A DNA stretch of 64,000 nt from Streptomyces sp. ICBB 8177 (GCF_003144095.1 NZ_NSKH01000004.1:166727-230726); one strand, 5' to 3'. Counted from the stretch's first letter, positions 34,691 to 46,380 are shown. Notes: generated by a model not told the origin, from the sequence alone. Program-made: numbers and translations.

Positions 34691-35794
34691 TTACGAGGGC
34701 GCGTCCGCGGAGCGGGGCACGCCTCCGGCGCGGCGGACCAGCACGGGCAGCGCCAGCAGTACCGCCACCGCGCCCGCGGCCATGGCGATCACGGCGGCGG
34801 CGTTCGCGCCGTGCCGGAAGGCCGCCCCGAGCGGGGACAGGTGCATCGCGCGGGCCACCGCGTGCACCGAGACGACGGCCGCGGCCGATCCGGCCACCGC
34901 GCACCACACGGCGATCGTGTCGCGCACCATCAGGCACACCACCAGCACCGCGCACACCAGGGCGATGGCAGCGCCGGCGCCTTCCGCCACGGTGAACGCG
35001 CCGGTGTGTGTCAGCACCGCGCGCAGGTGGACGAGGGCGCAGAGCGCGATCGCGAAGGCGGCGGGCCACCGCAGGACGGAACGCCGGGCCCCCGCCTCGC
35101 CGCCGGCCAGGGCTCGTTGACGCGACGCATGCCGCGAGGGGGCGTCGGCGACACGCGAGGAGGCGTCGGCAGCAGGCGAGGTGGCGTCGGTCGCGGGCGA
35201 CGAGGCGTCGCCGTCGGTGCGTGTCTGCGGCGCGCGCAGGTGCGCCAGGCGCCGCACGAGTTCCGCGACCTCGTGGACCGGGCGGCCCGTGGCGGCGGCC
35301 TCGATCGCCGTGTGCATGGTCTCGGCGTCGTGCGGCGGCCGGCTCAGGCACTCCACGAACTCGATCACTTCCTGCACCGGCCGGGCGGACGCCGCCATGC
35401 GGACCGCCTCGTCCGAGCTGCGGGGGTCGGCGGGCGGACGGCTGGCGAGGGCGGCGAGCTCGGCCGCCTCGGGCACCGGACGGTTCACTACGGCCGTGCG
35501 CAGCGCTTCCTCGCCCCACGCGGCGTCGGCGTGCGACTTGCGCAACTCCGTGACGAGGTCGAGGACGTCGTCCAGCGGACGCTCGACGACCGCTGCGTTC
35601 AGCAGCGCGTCGCACGCGCTGCCCTCGCCGGGTCCGGAGGACGCCCCTGTGCCGCCCGGCACCGGGGGCGCCTGCGCGTCCGGCGTCGGCGCTCCGCCGG
35701 AGACGTGTGTCGCCGGGTCGGGAGGACGGGAGCCGTCGGATATGGACCGGGGGTCGGTCGAGGGCTCTTCGGGGACTGCCGATATGGCGGACAT
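34691..35794 (-). CDS. Membrane protein with four RPV-type helical repeats
   Basis: A 367-aa protein of unknown function. After a Pro/Ser-rich N-terminus come four related 30-40-residue units, each with an Ala-rich helix, an Arg-Pro pair and an acidic/Leu helix: ERPLDDVLDLVTEL, NRPVPEAAELAAL, ARPVQEVIEFVECL and GRPVHEVAELVRRL. A Ser/Thr/Asp-rich spacer (DASSPATDATSP type) leads to four membrane spans at the C-terminus. The repeats look like a cytoplasmic alpha-solenoid on a membrane anchor, perhaps a protein-docking part. ATG 35794 has GGAG 5 nt before it; GTG 35818 is the alternative. Confidence 0.7.
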   Translation of the reverse strand: MSAISAVPEEPSTDPRSISDGSRPPDPATHVSGGAPTPDAQAPPVPGGTGASSGPGEGSACDALLNAAVVERPLDDVLDLVTELRKSHADAAWGEEALRTAVVNRPVPEAAELAALASRPPADPRSSDEAVRMAASARPVQEVIEFVECLSRPPHDAETMHTAIEAAATGRPVHEVAELVRRLAHLRAPQTRTDGDASSPATDATSPAADASSRVADAPSRHASRQRALAGGEAGARRSVLRWPAAFAIALCALVHLRAVLTHTGAFTVAEGAGAAIALVCAVLVVCLMVRDTIAVWCAVAGSAAAVVSVHAVARAMHLSPLGAAFRHGANAAAVIAMAAGAVAVLLALPVLVRRAGGVPRSADAPS

Positions 35795-36116
35795 GCATGC
35801 TCCATGGGTGTCGGGCACGCACCCATTGCCGCGTACCCAGTGGGTGACTTTCGGTGCACGCTATGAGACGGCGACGGCGCGGGCGACCTCACGCCACCCC
35901 GGTTCGCGGCACGCCGAGTGGTCTCGAAGGCCGCACGACCCATGGGGCACCGGGCCAGGACGGCCCGCGCGGGACGGCACGGCGTCCTGCTCCAGCGGGG
36001 TGAGCGCCCGGCCGCATCCGCTCGGGCCCCCGCACGCGCGGCCCTGATACGTTCGGGTCCCCGCGCCGGTCCGGGCGCGGTCGGGTGCCGGATGGAAGGC
36101 GGGACGAGGAGTGCGC

Positions 36117-36686
36117 ATGGACGGGACGGCGGTGCTGCGCTGGGATGATCTGACCGTCACGCCGTGGAAGAACGGCGGCGGTAGCACCCGTGGCCTCGCG
36201 TCCTCCCCCAGCGGGTCCACGTTGGCGGACTTCGACTGGCGCGTGAGCGTCGCCGAGGTCGGGGCTGACGGTCCGTTCTCGGCGTTCCCGCGGATCGATC
36301 GCGTGATCATGCTCGTCGACGGCGGCACGATGGTCCTCGACGTCGACGGCGTGGCGCACACGCTCGGGCGTTTCGACTCCCTCGCCTTCGACGGCGAGGC
36401 CGCGACGACGTGCCGCCTGCCGTCCGGGCCCACCCGCGACCTCAACCTCATGACCCGGCGTGGCCGCGCGCGAGGGTCCCTGGTCGCGGTCGACGTCGCC
36501 GGGCAGTACGAGACGGTCGTGGGTGAGGGCGACGTGGCCGTCCTCGTCGCCCTCACCCCGGGTCTGATCCTCGCGCCCGGCCGCGGACTCGGCGCCCTCG
36601 ACTCCGTGATGCGGGACCGGCCCGGCTCCCTGCGCATCAGCGGCACCGGCACCCTGGCCGAGATCCGGATCAGCCCGCAGCGGTGA
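36117..36686 (+). CDS. HutD/Ves family protein
   Basis: A 189-aa bicupin-fold HutD family protein. The N-terminal signature TPWKNGGGSTRGLA is diagnostic, with DFDWRVSVAEV, GPFSAFPRIDRVIMLVDGG and the CRLPSGPTRDLNLM block. HutD accompanies histidine-use genes in other bacteria, possibly binding a pathway intermediate such as formimino-glutamate; here no hut gene is adjacent. ATG 36117 is set by AGGAG with 6-nt spacing. Confidence 0.9.
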   Translation: MDGTAVLRWDDLTVTPWKNGGGSTRGLASSPSGSTLADFDWRVSVAEVGADGPFSAFPRIDRVIMLVDGGTMVLDVDGVAHTLGRFDSLAFDGEAATTCRLPSGPTRDLNLMTRRGRARGSLVAVDVAGQYETVVGEGDVAVLVALTPGLILAPGRGLGALDSVMRDRPGSLRISGTGTLAEIRISPQR

Positions 36687-36801
36687 AGCGCCGGTAGTTG
36701 ACGGTACGTCATCTTCACGCTGTCGACGGGTCATCCGGCCGGTCGAGGGACCGTCCGGTGCGCCTGGTGGCGGGCGCGAGGGGAGTGCACCGTCGACGGG
36801 C

Positions 36802-37431
36802 TCACGCGTCCTGGTCGGGTGCTCCCGCGCCCCGCAGGACCAGGTCGACGATCCGGCGGGTGTCGCGTTCGGGGTCGAGGTGGTCGGTGCTGCCGGACGC
36901 CATGCGGGCGAGGAGCGGGGAGACCAGTAGTTCCGCGACGAGGTCGAGGTCGGCGTCGCCGCGGATCTCGCCGCGTTCCGCGCCGCGCCGCAGTACGGCG
37001 TTCATGGCCTCCCGGCGGGGGGCGACGATCTCCTCGAAGTAGCGGCGGTGCAGTCGCGGGAAGGCGGCGGCCTCGGCGTTGAGGGCGCGCAGCACGCTGC
37101 TGGCCCGTTCGTCGACCACGCGGTCGGCGAGGGTGCGCAGAACGGCCACCAGGTCCTCGCGGGTGCCGGCACCCTCCGGCGCGGGCCTGGGCTCGTTGAT
37201 GGTGGCGAGCACGTCGAGGTAGAGCTCGTCCTTGGTCTTCCAGCGCCGGTAGACGCTGTTGCGCGAGACCCCGGCCTGCTTGGCGATGGCCACCAGCGAC
37301 AGGCCGGTGAGTGTCGCGCCCGCCGCCACCATGTCGAGGACGGCCTCGATGATCGCCGAGTCGGTGGCGGGGTCGCGCTGACGGCCGCCCTGGCGAGCCG
37401 CGGGTTCCTGGACGGCTGGTTGCTGGATCAC
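36802..37431 (-). CDS. TetR-family repressor, divergent from flavin monooxygenase
   Basis: A 209-aa TetR regulator: helix-turn-helix LSLVAIAKQAGVSRNSVYRRWKTKDELYLDV near residues 45-75 and an all-alpha ligand domain. GTG 37431 was chosen because a -10 (TATCGT, minus strand 37444-37439) would place the transcript start at the GTG, giving a leaderless mRNA, and because the longer frame to 37479 would swallow the operator. It almost certainly controls the divergent monooxygenase through two ACAGNNCTGT sites between them. Confidence 0.9.
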   Translation of the reverse strand: MIQQPAVQEPAARQGGRQRDPATDSAIIEAVLDMVAAGATLTGLSLVAIAKQAGVSRNSVYRRWKTKDELYLDVLATINEPRPAPEGAGTREDLVAVLRTLADRVVDERASSVLRALNAEAAAFPRLHRRYFEEIVAPRREAMNAVLRRGAERGEIRGDADLDLVAELLVSPLLARMASGSTDHLDPERDTRRIVDLVLRGAGAPDQDA

Positions 37432-37443
37432 ACCGTTAACGAT

Positions 37444-37453
37444 ACAGCGCTGT
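37444..37453. promoter_or_regulatory. Operator 1 (ACAGCGCTGT), TetR/monooxygenase promoter
   Basis: A perfect 10-bp palindrome at the tetR -10 and just before a -35-like TTGCGT of the monooxygenase promoter. It shares ACAGNNCTGT with the second site 43 bp away. Confidence 0.6.
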
Positions 37454-37484
37454 TGCGTTTCGTCACTCGGGCATGGCAATAATG

Positions 37485-37498
37485 GAACAGACCTGTTC
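37485..37498. promoter_or_regulatory. Operator 2 (GAACAGACCTGTTC), monooxygenase promoter
   Basis: A 14-bp dyad just downstream of the monooxygenase -10 (AATAAT, 37478-37483), at the expected transcript start. Its core ACAGACCTGT matches operator 1. The centres are 43 bp apart, close to four helical turns, so two repressor dimers would sit on one face. Confidence 0.65.
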
Positions 37499-37520
37499 TG
37501 TTTCCTTTGGAGGCCGTCCC

Positions 37521-39143
37521 ATGTCCGAGCACGTCCCGGTGCTGATCGTCGGCGGCAGCGTCGTCGGCGCCTCCGCCGCCCTCTTCCTCGCCGCCCGCGG
37601 CATCACGCCTGTCCTGGTCGAGAAGCACCCCGGGATCTCGACCCGGCTGCGGGCCAAGCTCTTCTATCCGCGCACCATGGAGGCGTACCGGGCGGTCGGC
37701 GCGGCGGACGACGTCTACGCGGTCGAGCGCCGGCATCCGCCCGCCGACCACGCGGCGCTCGTCACCTCGCTCGCCGGGCCCGAACTGCGCAGTTGGCCGC
37801 TGCCCGCCGCGCGCGACGTCAGCGCCGTCTCACCGTGCCGGTCCGCCTTCGTCAAGCAGGCCGACCTGGAGGAGGTCGTACGCGCCCACGCCCGCGCCGC
37901 CGGGGCGGACCTGCGCTTCGGCCACCGCCTCCTCGGCCTGCGCCCGTACGACGACCACGTGAGCGCCCTCGTCCGGGACGCCGACGGCGTGCTCCGCACG
38001 ATCACGGCCGACTACCTGCTCGCCGCCGACGGCAACGCCAGCGCCGTCCGCGAGAGCCTCGGCATCGGCCGCACCGGACCCGGGACCGTCGCGCACCTCA
38101 TGGAGTTCGGCTTCGAGGCCGACCTGCGCCCCGCGCTCGACGGCCGCCGTCTCGCGCTGGCCTTCACCGCCGAGCCCGACCACGCGTTCCTGTCCTGGGA
38201 CACCACGTGGCGCCGCGGCGCGGTCTCGGTGGCCTACGACCCGGCGACGACCGGCCCGGAGGCGTTCGACGACCTGCGACGGCTGGAGATCGTCTCGCGG
38301 GCGCTCGGCCTGCCGCCGTCGGCCATCGCGCTCACCGGCTCCCGGAACTGGCAGATGGACGGCTGGGTGGCCGACTCCTACCGCCGCGGCCGGGTGTTCC
38401 TGCTGGGCGACGCGGTCCACGTCACGCCGCCGACCGGCGGTTTCGGCGCCAACACCGGCATCCAGGACGCATGGAACCTCACCGCGAAGCTGGTGTCCGT
38501 GCTGCGCGGTCACGCCGGGCCGCGGCTCCTGGACGCCTACGACAAGGAACGGCACGCGATCGGGCGGATCACCGTCGAGCAGGCACTGCTGCGCGCCCGC
38601 GACCGCGCCCGGGTGCCGATCGAGGACCGGCCGCTGCTGAGCGAGGCGGCGGTGACACTCGGCTACCGCTACCCCCAGGGCGACGAGGACCCGGCCACCG
38701 CCGGCCTGCCGCTCGCCGACGAACCGGAGCGCTGGCGCGGCGAACCCGGCACCCGCCTGCCCCACGTTCCGCTCGCCGGCGGTCGCGGGGCCGCGTCCAC
38801 CCTCGACCTGGTCCGCGACGGCCGCCACCTGCTGCTCGTCGGGCCGGACGGCGAGGACTGGACGCGGGCCGCCCGCCGACTGGACCCGCACGGCACGTTC
38901 CTCGACACGGCGCCGCTCCCCCGCCACCCCGCCCCGCAGGCGCGAACCCGGCCCACCGACGCGTGCGGGATCGGGGACCGCGGCGCGCTGCTGGTCCGCC
39001 CCGACCACGTGGTGGCCTGGCGCGGCCCACAGGCCGTTCCGGACGCCCTCGCGGTCCTCGGGGCGGCGCTGCGGGAGGCGCTCGCGGGCGGCGGGGCCGA
39101 CGACCGTCCCGCAGGGCCGGAGCCGTCCGTCACCGCGCGCTGA
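37521..39143 (+). CDS. FAD-dependent aromatic monooxygenase (class A flavoprotein hydroxylase)
   Basis: A 540-aa flavin monooxygenase. The FAD Rossmann site is VLIVGGSVVGASAALFLAARG at the N-terminus, the DG fold motif is LLAADGNASAVRESLGI, and the second FAD motif is GDAVHVTPPTGGFGANTGIQDAWNL near residue 299. A thioredoxin-like C-terminal domain follows, as in PheA/RdmE/rifampicin-monooxygenase-type enzymes. It would hydroxylate an aromatic or polyketide substrate, for clearance or tailoring. ATG 37521 has GGAGG 7 nt upstream. Regulated by the divergent TetR; the likely inducer is the substrate or a related compound. Confidence 0.93.
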   Translation: MSEHVPVLIVGGSVVGASAALFLAARGITPVLVEKHPGISTRLRAKLFYPRTMEAYRAVGAADDVYAVERRHPPADHAALVTSLAGPELRSWPLPAARDVSAVSPCRSAFVKQADLEEVVRAHARAAGADLRFGHRLLGLRPYDDHVSALVRDADGVLRTITADYLLAADGNASAVRESLGIGRTGPGTVAHLMEFGFEADLRPALDGRRLALAFTAEPDHAFLSWDTTWRRGAVSVAYDPATTGPEAFDDLRRLEIVSRALGLPPSAIALTGSRNWQMDGWVADSYRRGRVFLLGDAVHVTPPTGGFGANTGIQDAWNLTAKLVSVLRGHAGPRLLDAYDKERHAIGRITVEQALLRARDRARVPIEDRPLLSEAAVTLGYRYPQGDEDPATAGLPLADEPERWRGEPGTRLPHVPLAGGRGAASTLDLVRDGRHLLLVGPDGEDWTRAARRLDPHGTFLDTAPLPRHPAPQARTRPTDACGIGDRGALLVRPDHVVAWRGPQAVPDALAVLGAALREALAGGGADDRPAGPEPSVTAR

Positions 39144-39269
39144 ACCGCCGCGCGAGGTGCCGGAGGGGGCGGGGATCCGCTGCCGGGCCTGATCGGTCGG
39201 CGAGCCTTAGGCTGGTCCGGAGCCCAGGACGTCCCGCGCCCCCTCACGGGCCACGAATCGGGAGCAGCC

Positions 39270-39743
39270 ATGACCTCACAAGCCGCACCGATCAGCGACG
39301 ACGCCCGCCAGGCGCTGGAGCGGGAACTCGCCGTACTGCGCGAGGAACGCGACGCGATCGCCGCCACGGTCCGGGACCCCTCCACGGACGTCGGCGACTA
39401 CGCGGACCGGGCGGACGAGCTGCGCCGCGCCACGGAGCTGGAGCGGCTGGACGCCCGCGTCGACGGCCTCGCCGCGCGGCTTCGCGGCGCCGGGACGGCG
39501 GGGCCGCCCGACCCGGACCGGGTGGGCATCGGCAGTTCGGTGACGGTGGAGTTCGCCGACGGTTCGCGCGAGAGAGTCGACATCGTGGAGGTCGTGGTGC
39601 CGTCCGACGCGCCGCTGGTCACCGACGACAGCCCGCTCGGCAAGGCCCTGCTGGGGCGCCGGGTCGGCGATCGCGTCGAGTACAGCGCCCCGGACGGCGA
39701 CACGACCGCACGGATCGTGTCGCTGGACTCCCGTACATCCTGA
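39270..39743 (+). CDS. GreA/GreB-family transcription elongation factor
   Basis: A 157-aa Gre-type protein: N-terminal coiled coil ([23 protein letters not shown] ... [22 protein letters not shown]) and C-terminal FKBP-like domain ([25 protein letters not shown] ... [21 protein letters not shown]). It would reach into the RNA polymerase secondary channel. The coiled-coil tip keeps acidic residues (STDVGDYAD), needed for transcript cleavage. It is probably a second Gre paralogue rather than the housekeeping GreA. ATG 39270 has GGGAG upstream. Confidence 0.88.
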   Translation: MTSQAAPISDDARQALERELAVLREERDAIAATVRDPSTDVGDYADRADELRRATELERLDARVDGLAARLRGAGTAGPPDPDRVGIGSSVTVEFADGSRERVDIVEVVVPSDAPLVTDDSPLGKALLGRRVGDRVEYSAPDGDTTARIVSLDSRTS

Positions 39744-40011
39744 CCGGGGCCTGGTGAGCACGTTCGGGCAGACGGGGGTCGAGCGCGGATGACCGGAGTG
39801 CCGACGACGCCCAAACGCCCCCGCGCCGCACGGCGTTGCGGCACGGCCGGGTCGAGAGACCTTCGACGCACGCGAAACGGCTTGCGGGACAAGCCGGATC
39901 GCGTGCAGTCCGTCGGTGCCAACCGCTCTCGGGCACCGGTTGCGGGCCATCCGAGGGGTTGTTTGAGTGGGAATCGGCCTGTTCGCCGCAGTCGCGTCCA
40001 CTGGAGCCCCC

Positions 40012-42516
<2,505 letters not shown>

Positions 42517-42577
42517 CGCGCCTGTACGCGCCCATCCGACCCATCCGACCCAGGCCGATCCGACAAGGGGAACGACG

Positions 42578-42748
42578 ATGGCTCATCACCACAAGTCCAA
42601 CAAGCAGGTCGAGCAGAACCCGGACACCGGCCACAGCCGCGGCATGCCGCGCCGGCCCGACGAGGAGGAGATGGACGAGCGCACCCGCGAGGACCGGGAC
42701 GAACTGCGTGAGGAGAAGCGGGAGGAACACGAGGAACGCGAGCGCTGA
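42578..42748 (+). CDS. Small highly charged hydrophilic protein (56 aa)
   Basis: A short frame with a strong RBS (AAGGGG, 7 nt) starts at ATG 42578, 61 bp after the Clp gene on the same strand. The product begins MAHHHKSNKQVEQNPDTG and ends with about 28 residues of Glu/Arg/Asp (DERTREDRDELREEKREEHEERER). It has no Cys or hydrophobic core and should be disordered or a single charged helix. Possibly co-transcribed with the Clp ATPase, as adaptor or stress-protectant; function unknown. Confidence 0.65.
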   Translation: MAHHHKSNKQVEQNPDTGHSRGMPRRPDEEEMDERTREDRDELREEKREEHEERER

Positions 42749-42792
42749 CACCGCGCGTCAGAGCGCGGTGAGGCACGGAGCGCCTGCCCCGG

Positions 42793-43140
42793 TCAGGGAC
42801 TGAGCGCTTGCCCGACCAACGCGGTCAGTTCGTCGTCCGTGATCGTTGCCGCGTCCTCGGGGCGTATGCGCAACGTGGCCTTGCCGAAGAGCAGTTCGGG
42901 GTGGCGGGCGGCGAAGTCCGCGTTGCGGTCGGGCTGCCAGCCGTAGAGCGAGACCCCGTGGCTCCACACGGCGAGGTGGAGCCTGCGCCTGCCGACCCGG
43001 TACGTGGGCATCCGGTAAGAGATGCCCACGCTCGCCTCCGGACGGGCCTGGAGGATCAGCCGGTGCACGCGGTCGAACAGCGGCCGGTACTCGGCCGGAA
43101 CGGCGTCGGCGTAGGCCTGGAACTCCTCGTTCACGTCCAC
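42793..43140 (-). CDS. DUF1801 / YdhG-type protein
   Basis: A 115-aa domain of the DUF1801 family, related to the frataxin-like iron-chaperone fold. Typical parts are QAYADAVPAEYRPLFDRVHRLIL, the ARPEASVGISYRMPTYR core and HLAVWSHGVSLYG, closing with KATLRIRPEDAATI. Function in actinomycetes is unknown. The start GTG 43140 (or in-frame GTG 43134) follows GGAGA. Confidence 0.85.
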   Translation of the reverse strand: MDVNEEFQAYADAVPAEYRPLFDRVHRLILQARPEASVGISYRMPTYRVGRRRLHLAVWSHGVSLYGWQPDRNADFAARHPELLFGKATLRIRPEDAATITDDELTALVGQALSP

Positions 43141-43192
43141 ACCGGCATTGTCTCCCCGGCCTCGGTCCCGCGCCGTCCCGGGACGCGGCCCG

Positions 43193-43591
43193 TCAGTCCT
43201 GCCGCGGCGGTGCGCTGCCGTAGGGGCGGGTGAGGATCTCCATGCCGTGTCCGGCCGGATCGAGGAAGTACAGGCCCCGGCCGCCGTAATGGTGGTTGAT
43301 CTCGCCCGGCTGCTTCAGGTGGGGGTCGGCGTAGTAGGTGATCCCGGCGTCGGTGATCCGTGCGAACGCGGCGTCGAACTCCTCGTCGGACACGAGGAAC
43401 GCGTAGTGCTGGGCGGTGATCGACGCGGAGTCCGCGGTGGCGAAGTCCAGGGTGACGCCGTTGGCGGTGGCCACGGGGACGAACGGCCCCCATTCGGCGC
43501 CGACTTCGAGCCCCAGGACATGGGCCAGGAACTCGGCGGACTCGTGCTTGTCGTGGGCGTGGACGATGGTGTGGTTCAACTCGACCGACAT
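43193..43591 (-). CDS. VOC-family (glyoxalase/bleomycin-resistance fold) protein
   Basis: A 132-aa VOC protein. A single chain with two beta-alpha-beta-beta-beta units: LNHTIVHAHDKHESAEFLAHVLGLE, and in the second half INHHYGGRGLYFLDPAGHGMEIL, with His and Glu metal-ligand candidates. Substrate unknown; could be a dioxygenase-like or resistance protein. ATG 43591 was chosen because the domain starts right there; frames further upstream are non-conserved. Confidence 0.88.
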   Translation of the reverse strand: MSVELNHTIVHAHDKHESAEFLAHVLGLEVGAEWGPFVPVATANGVTLDFATADSASITAQHYAFLVSDEEFDAAFARITDAGITYYADPHLKQPGEINHHYGGRGLYFLDPAGHGMEILTRPYGSAPPRQD

Positions 43592-43889
43592 GGGTGAAGT
43601 GCCTCCGCTGGGCAGCTCACGGGCACCTCCATGCCTCACCCGGTCGGTGACGGCACGCGATGCCGTGATCCGATCGTAGCCGCGCCGCCCCGGAAACGAC
43701 CATGCCACCCGCCGTGCGCGGCCTGGGCATTGACGACTTCCGGCCACGGTCGAAGATCGCCCGGGAGCAGGGCCGCCAGGCAGCCGAGGTTGGAACGCCG
43801 GGCCATCGCCTCGGTGCCGTCCGCGGCTCCGCCCTCCTGCTCGTGGGGACCTCAGGCAACGTTGCGGACAGGAATCGGGGGCGCGGGGT
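43592..43889. other. Intergenic region
   Basis: About 300 bp between two minus-strand genes. It must contain the VOC gene promoter. Nothing else was recognised. Confidence 0.35.
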
Positions 43890-44369
43890 TCAGGCGGGCG
43901 GTTCGACCTCGACGTGGCGGCGGCCGCGTGCGTCGCGGTACTCCAGCGCCGTCCACCCGGCCTCTTCCAGCACGGCGGCGCAGCGCTTCAGGGCCGCGGC
44001 GGCCTCGTGCGGGGCGCCGCTTCCCCTGGGGCCGACCCACTCGACGCGCACGACGCCCTCGCGCGGGGCCGAGACGAGGTATCCGGTCACGGCGGGGGCG
44101 CCGTCCGGGCCGACCGCGGACGGCTGGAGACCGTGCGCCTCCAGGGTCAGCGCGACCGCCCGCACCGCCTGCCGGGCCTCCCAGGGCGCGGGGAGCCGCA
44201 GCGGCTCCGGCACGTCGGCGTTCACCAGGCGGCGGATGTCCAGCAGGGCGGCGTAGGCGGCTTCGACCTGCCGCCGTCGACGGGCGTCGGGCGGCCCCGC
44301 CGGTTCGTGCCCGGTCGCCACGGGGAATCCGCCCACCGGGGCACCGCCCGGCCCTGCGGCATCGGTCAT
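43890..44369 (-). CDS. Hypothetical protein, 159 aa
   Basis: An unrecognised soluble protein. The N-terminus is Gly/Pro-rich; from about residue 30 a helical part (RRRQVEAAYAALLDIRRLVNADVPEPLRLP) leads to an alpha/beta part with strands (TGYLVSAPREGVVRVEWVG, WTALEYRDARGRRHVEVEPP). No signal peptide or membrane span. Codon use matches neighbours, so it looks like a real gene. Function unknown. Confidence 0.6.
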   Translation of the reverse strand: MTDAAGPGGAPVGGFPVATGHEPAGPPDARRRRQVEAAYAALLDIRRLVNADVPEPLRLPAPWEARQAVRAVALTLEAHGLQPSAVGPDGAPAVTGYLVSAPREGVVRVEWVGPRGSGAPHEAAAALKRCAAVLEEAGWTALEYRDARGRRHVEVEPPA

Positions 44370-44608
44370 TCCGTAAGCCTACGGCGGGGCATCGGACGCG
44401 TCGTCGGTCGCCCGCGCCGGCTCTCCGTCTCCCAGCCTTCCCGAGGCCGCCGTCAGCGGCTCCGTGCAACGACCTTCATGCGCACGACATTTCCTCAGTC
44501 CGACGTGTTCACGTCACGGACGAAGAGTGTCCTAATGCTGTGCGGCGCCTGCTACCCACCGGTAGCGCCGGTGCCCGCCCCTGCGCCTCGACACTCAGGA
44601 GATCTCGG

Positions 44609-46357
44609 ATGGCCGCATACAGCAGACGACAGTTCGTCACCGGCGCGTCCGCCGCTTTCGCCGCGGCGGCACTGACGCTGGGCGACGCCCGCTACGCTTC
44701 GGCTGCCGCCCGGGACCGCGCCCTGGCGCTGTCCGCCGCGCGGGCCGTACAGGCCGCGGGCACCACGCTGGAGCAGGTCGCCACCCCGTCCGCGGCCGGT
44801 CCGTACCACCGGCTGGCGGCGGGGCCCGGATGGCCGCTGGTCGTACGCACCGACCTGGTCGCGGGGCAGTCCGGACGCGACGACCGCCGTACCGGGCTCG
44901 CCTGCTTCGTCCAGTTCACCGACCTGCATCTGGCGGACACCGAGTCCCCGGCGCGCTTCGAGTACCTGGCGCAGTACGCGGACGGCGCGTACCGGCCGCA
45001 GGAGGCGCTGACCGTGCGCGGCGCCTCCTCGCTCGTCGAGCGCGTCAACTCCCTGCCCGGCGGCCCTTACACGGGCAGCCCCTTCTCCTTCGTCATCGCC
45101 ACCGGTGACAACGCGGACAACCACGAGCAGCTCGAACTCGACTGGTACCTCACGGTGATGAGCGGCGGCTCCATCACCCCCAACAGCGGCGACCTCACCC
45201 GGTACGAGGGCGTGCAGAACTCCGGTTCCACCGCGTACTGGAACCCGGAGTCCAGTCTTCAGGACGACTACAAGACGAAGGCCGGGTACCCGCAGATCCC
45301 GGGCTTCCTCACCGCGGCGGGCCGCCAGTTCGACGCGCCGGGGCTGCGGGTGCCGTGGTACACGACCGTCGGCAACCACGACGACAGCATCGAGGGGACC
45401 CTGCCCGACCTCGGTCTGCTCAACTCCCTCTACACCGGCGACCGCAAGCTCGAAGGCTGCGACGACGCGGACGCCGCCAAGCTCGCCGCGGCGCTGCGGA
45501 ACGACCCGGCGCAGGCGCTCACGCTCTTCGTCAAGCTGCTGGACAACGGGCCGGTGCGCCGCGTCACCCCCGACGCGCGCCGCGCGCCCTTCACCCCGGA
45601 GCAGTTCGCGCAGGCCCACCTCGACCCCTCGTACACCGGCGCGGGCCCGGTCGGACACGGCTTCACCGCCTCGGCGGCCTCCAGCGGGAAGCTGTACTAC
45701 ACCTTCCCGGTGGCGCCGGGGGTGCTGGGGGTCAGCCTGGACACCACCAACCGGGCGGGCTGGGCGGACGGTTCGGTCGGCACCGCGCAGCTCGACTGGC
45801 TGGAGTCGGTCCTCCAGGCCAACAGCACGCACTGGTACGACACGGACGGCAACGTGGTGCGCGCAGGCTCGACCGACCAACTGGTGGTCGTCTTCAGCCA
45901 CCACACCAGCTCCACCATGGGCAACCTGCTGCCCGACCCGTACAACCTGCTGGAGGCCAGGCACAGCGGCTCGGAGGTCGTCGCGCTGCTCCAGCGCTAC
46001 CCGAACGTCGTCGCCTGGGTGAACGGCCACACCCACGCCAACCAGATATCGCCGCACCCGCACGCGGTCCCGGAGCGCGCCTTCTGGGAGATCAACACCG
46101 CTTCGCACATCGACTACCCGCACCACGCCCGGGTGATCGAGATCGCGGACAACGGCGACGGCACGCTGTCGCTGTTCACCACGCTGATCGAGTCGGCGGC
46201 TCCGTACGCCACCGATTTCTCCGACACCTCCGACACCGGGCTCGCCGCCCTGTACCGGGAGTTGGCGTACAACGATCCCTACGCCACCCCCGCGCAGAAG
46301 CTCGGGGCCTCCGGCGACCACAACACCGAACTGCTGCTGGCGAAGCCCGGCGCCTGA
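44609..46357 (+). CDS. Tat-exported metallophosphoesterase (TIGR03767 type)
   Basis: A 582-aa secreted calcineurin-like phosphoesterase. The N-terminus SRRQFVTGASAAFAAAALTLG is a twin-arginine signal. The metal-site motifs are all visible: FTDLHLAD, ATGDNADNHEQ, TVGNHDD, VFSHHTSS and NGHTHANQ. The length and the inserted loops match the actinomycete family annotated as TIGR03767. It would hydrolyse phosphate esters outside the cell, perhaps for phosphate supply. ATG 44609 has AGGAGA 7 nt upstream; a 15-bp terminator hairpin follows. Confidence 0.92.
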   Translation: MAAYSRRQFVTGASAAFAAAALTLGDARYASAAARDRALALSAARAVQAAGTTLEQVATPSAAGPYHRLAAGPGWPLVVRTDLVAGQSGRDDRRTGLACFVQFTDLHLADTESPARFEYLAQYADGAYRPQEALTVRGASSLVERVNSLPGGPYTGSPFSFVIATGDNADNHEQLELDWYLTVMSGGSITPNSGDLTRYEGVQNSGSTAYWNPESSLQDDYKTKAGYPQIPGFLTAAGRQFDAPGLRVPWYTTVGNHDDSIEGTLPDLGLLNSLYTGDRKLEGCDDADAAKLAAALRNDPAQALTLFVKLLDNGPVRRVTPDARRAPFTPEQFAQAHLDPSYTGAGPVGHGFTASAASSGKLYYTFPVAPGVLGVSLDTTNRAGWADGSVGTAQLDWLESVLQANSTHWYDTDGNVVRAGSTDQLVVVFSHHTSSTMGNLLPDPYNLLEARHSGSEVVALLQRYPNVVAWVNGHTHANQISPHPHAVPERAFWEINTASHIDYPHHARVIEIADNGDGTLSLFTTLIESAAPYATDFSDTSDTGLAALYRELAYNDPYATPAQKLGASGDHNTELLLAKPGA

Positions 46358-46380
46358 GAGCAGGCGGGCACCCGGGGAAC

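Noticed and set aside
39960-39985. HspR (HAIR) heat-shock operator before the Clp gene
   Set aside because: Only one half-site resembling TTGAGT is present; the ACTCAAG partner is missing.
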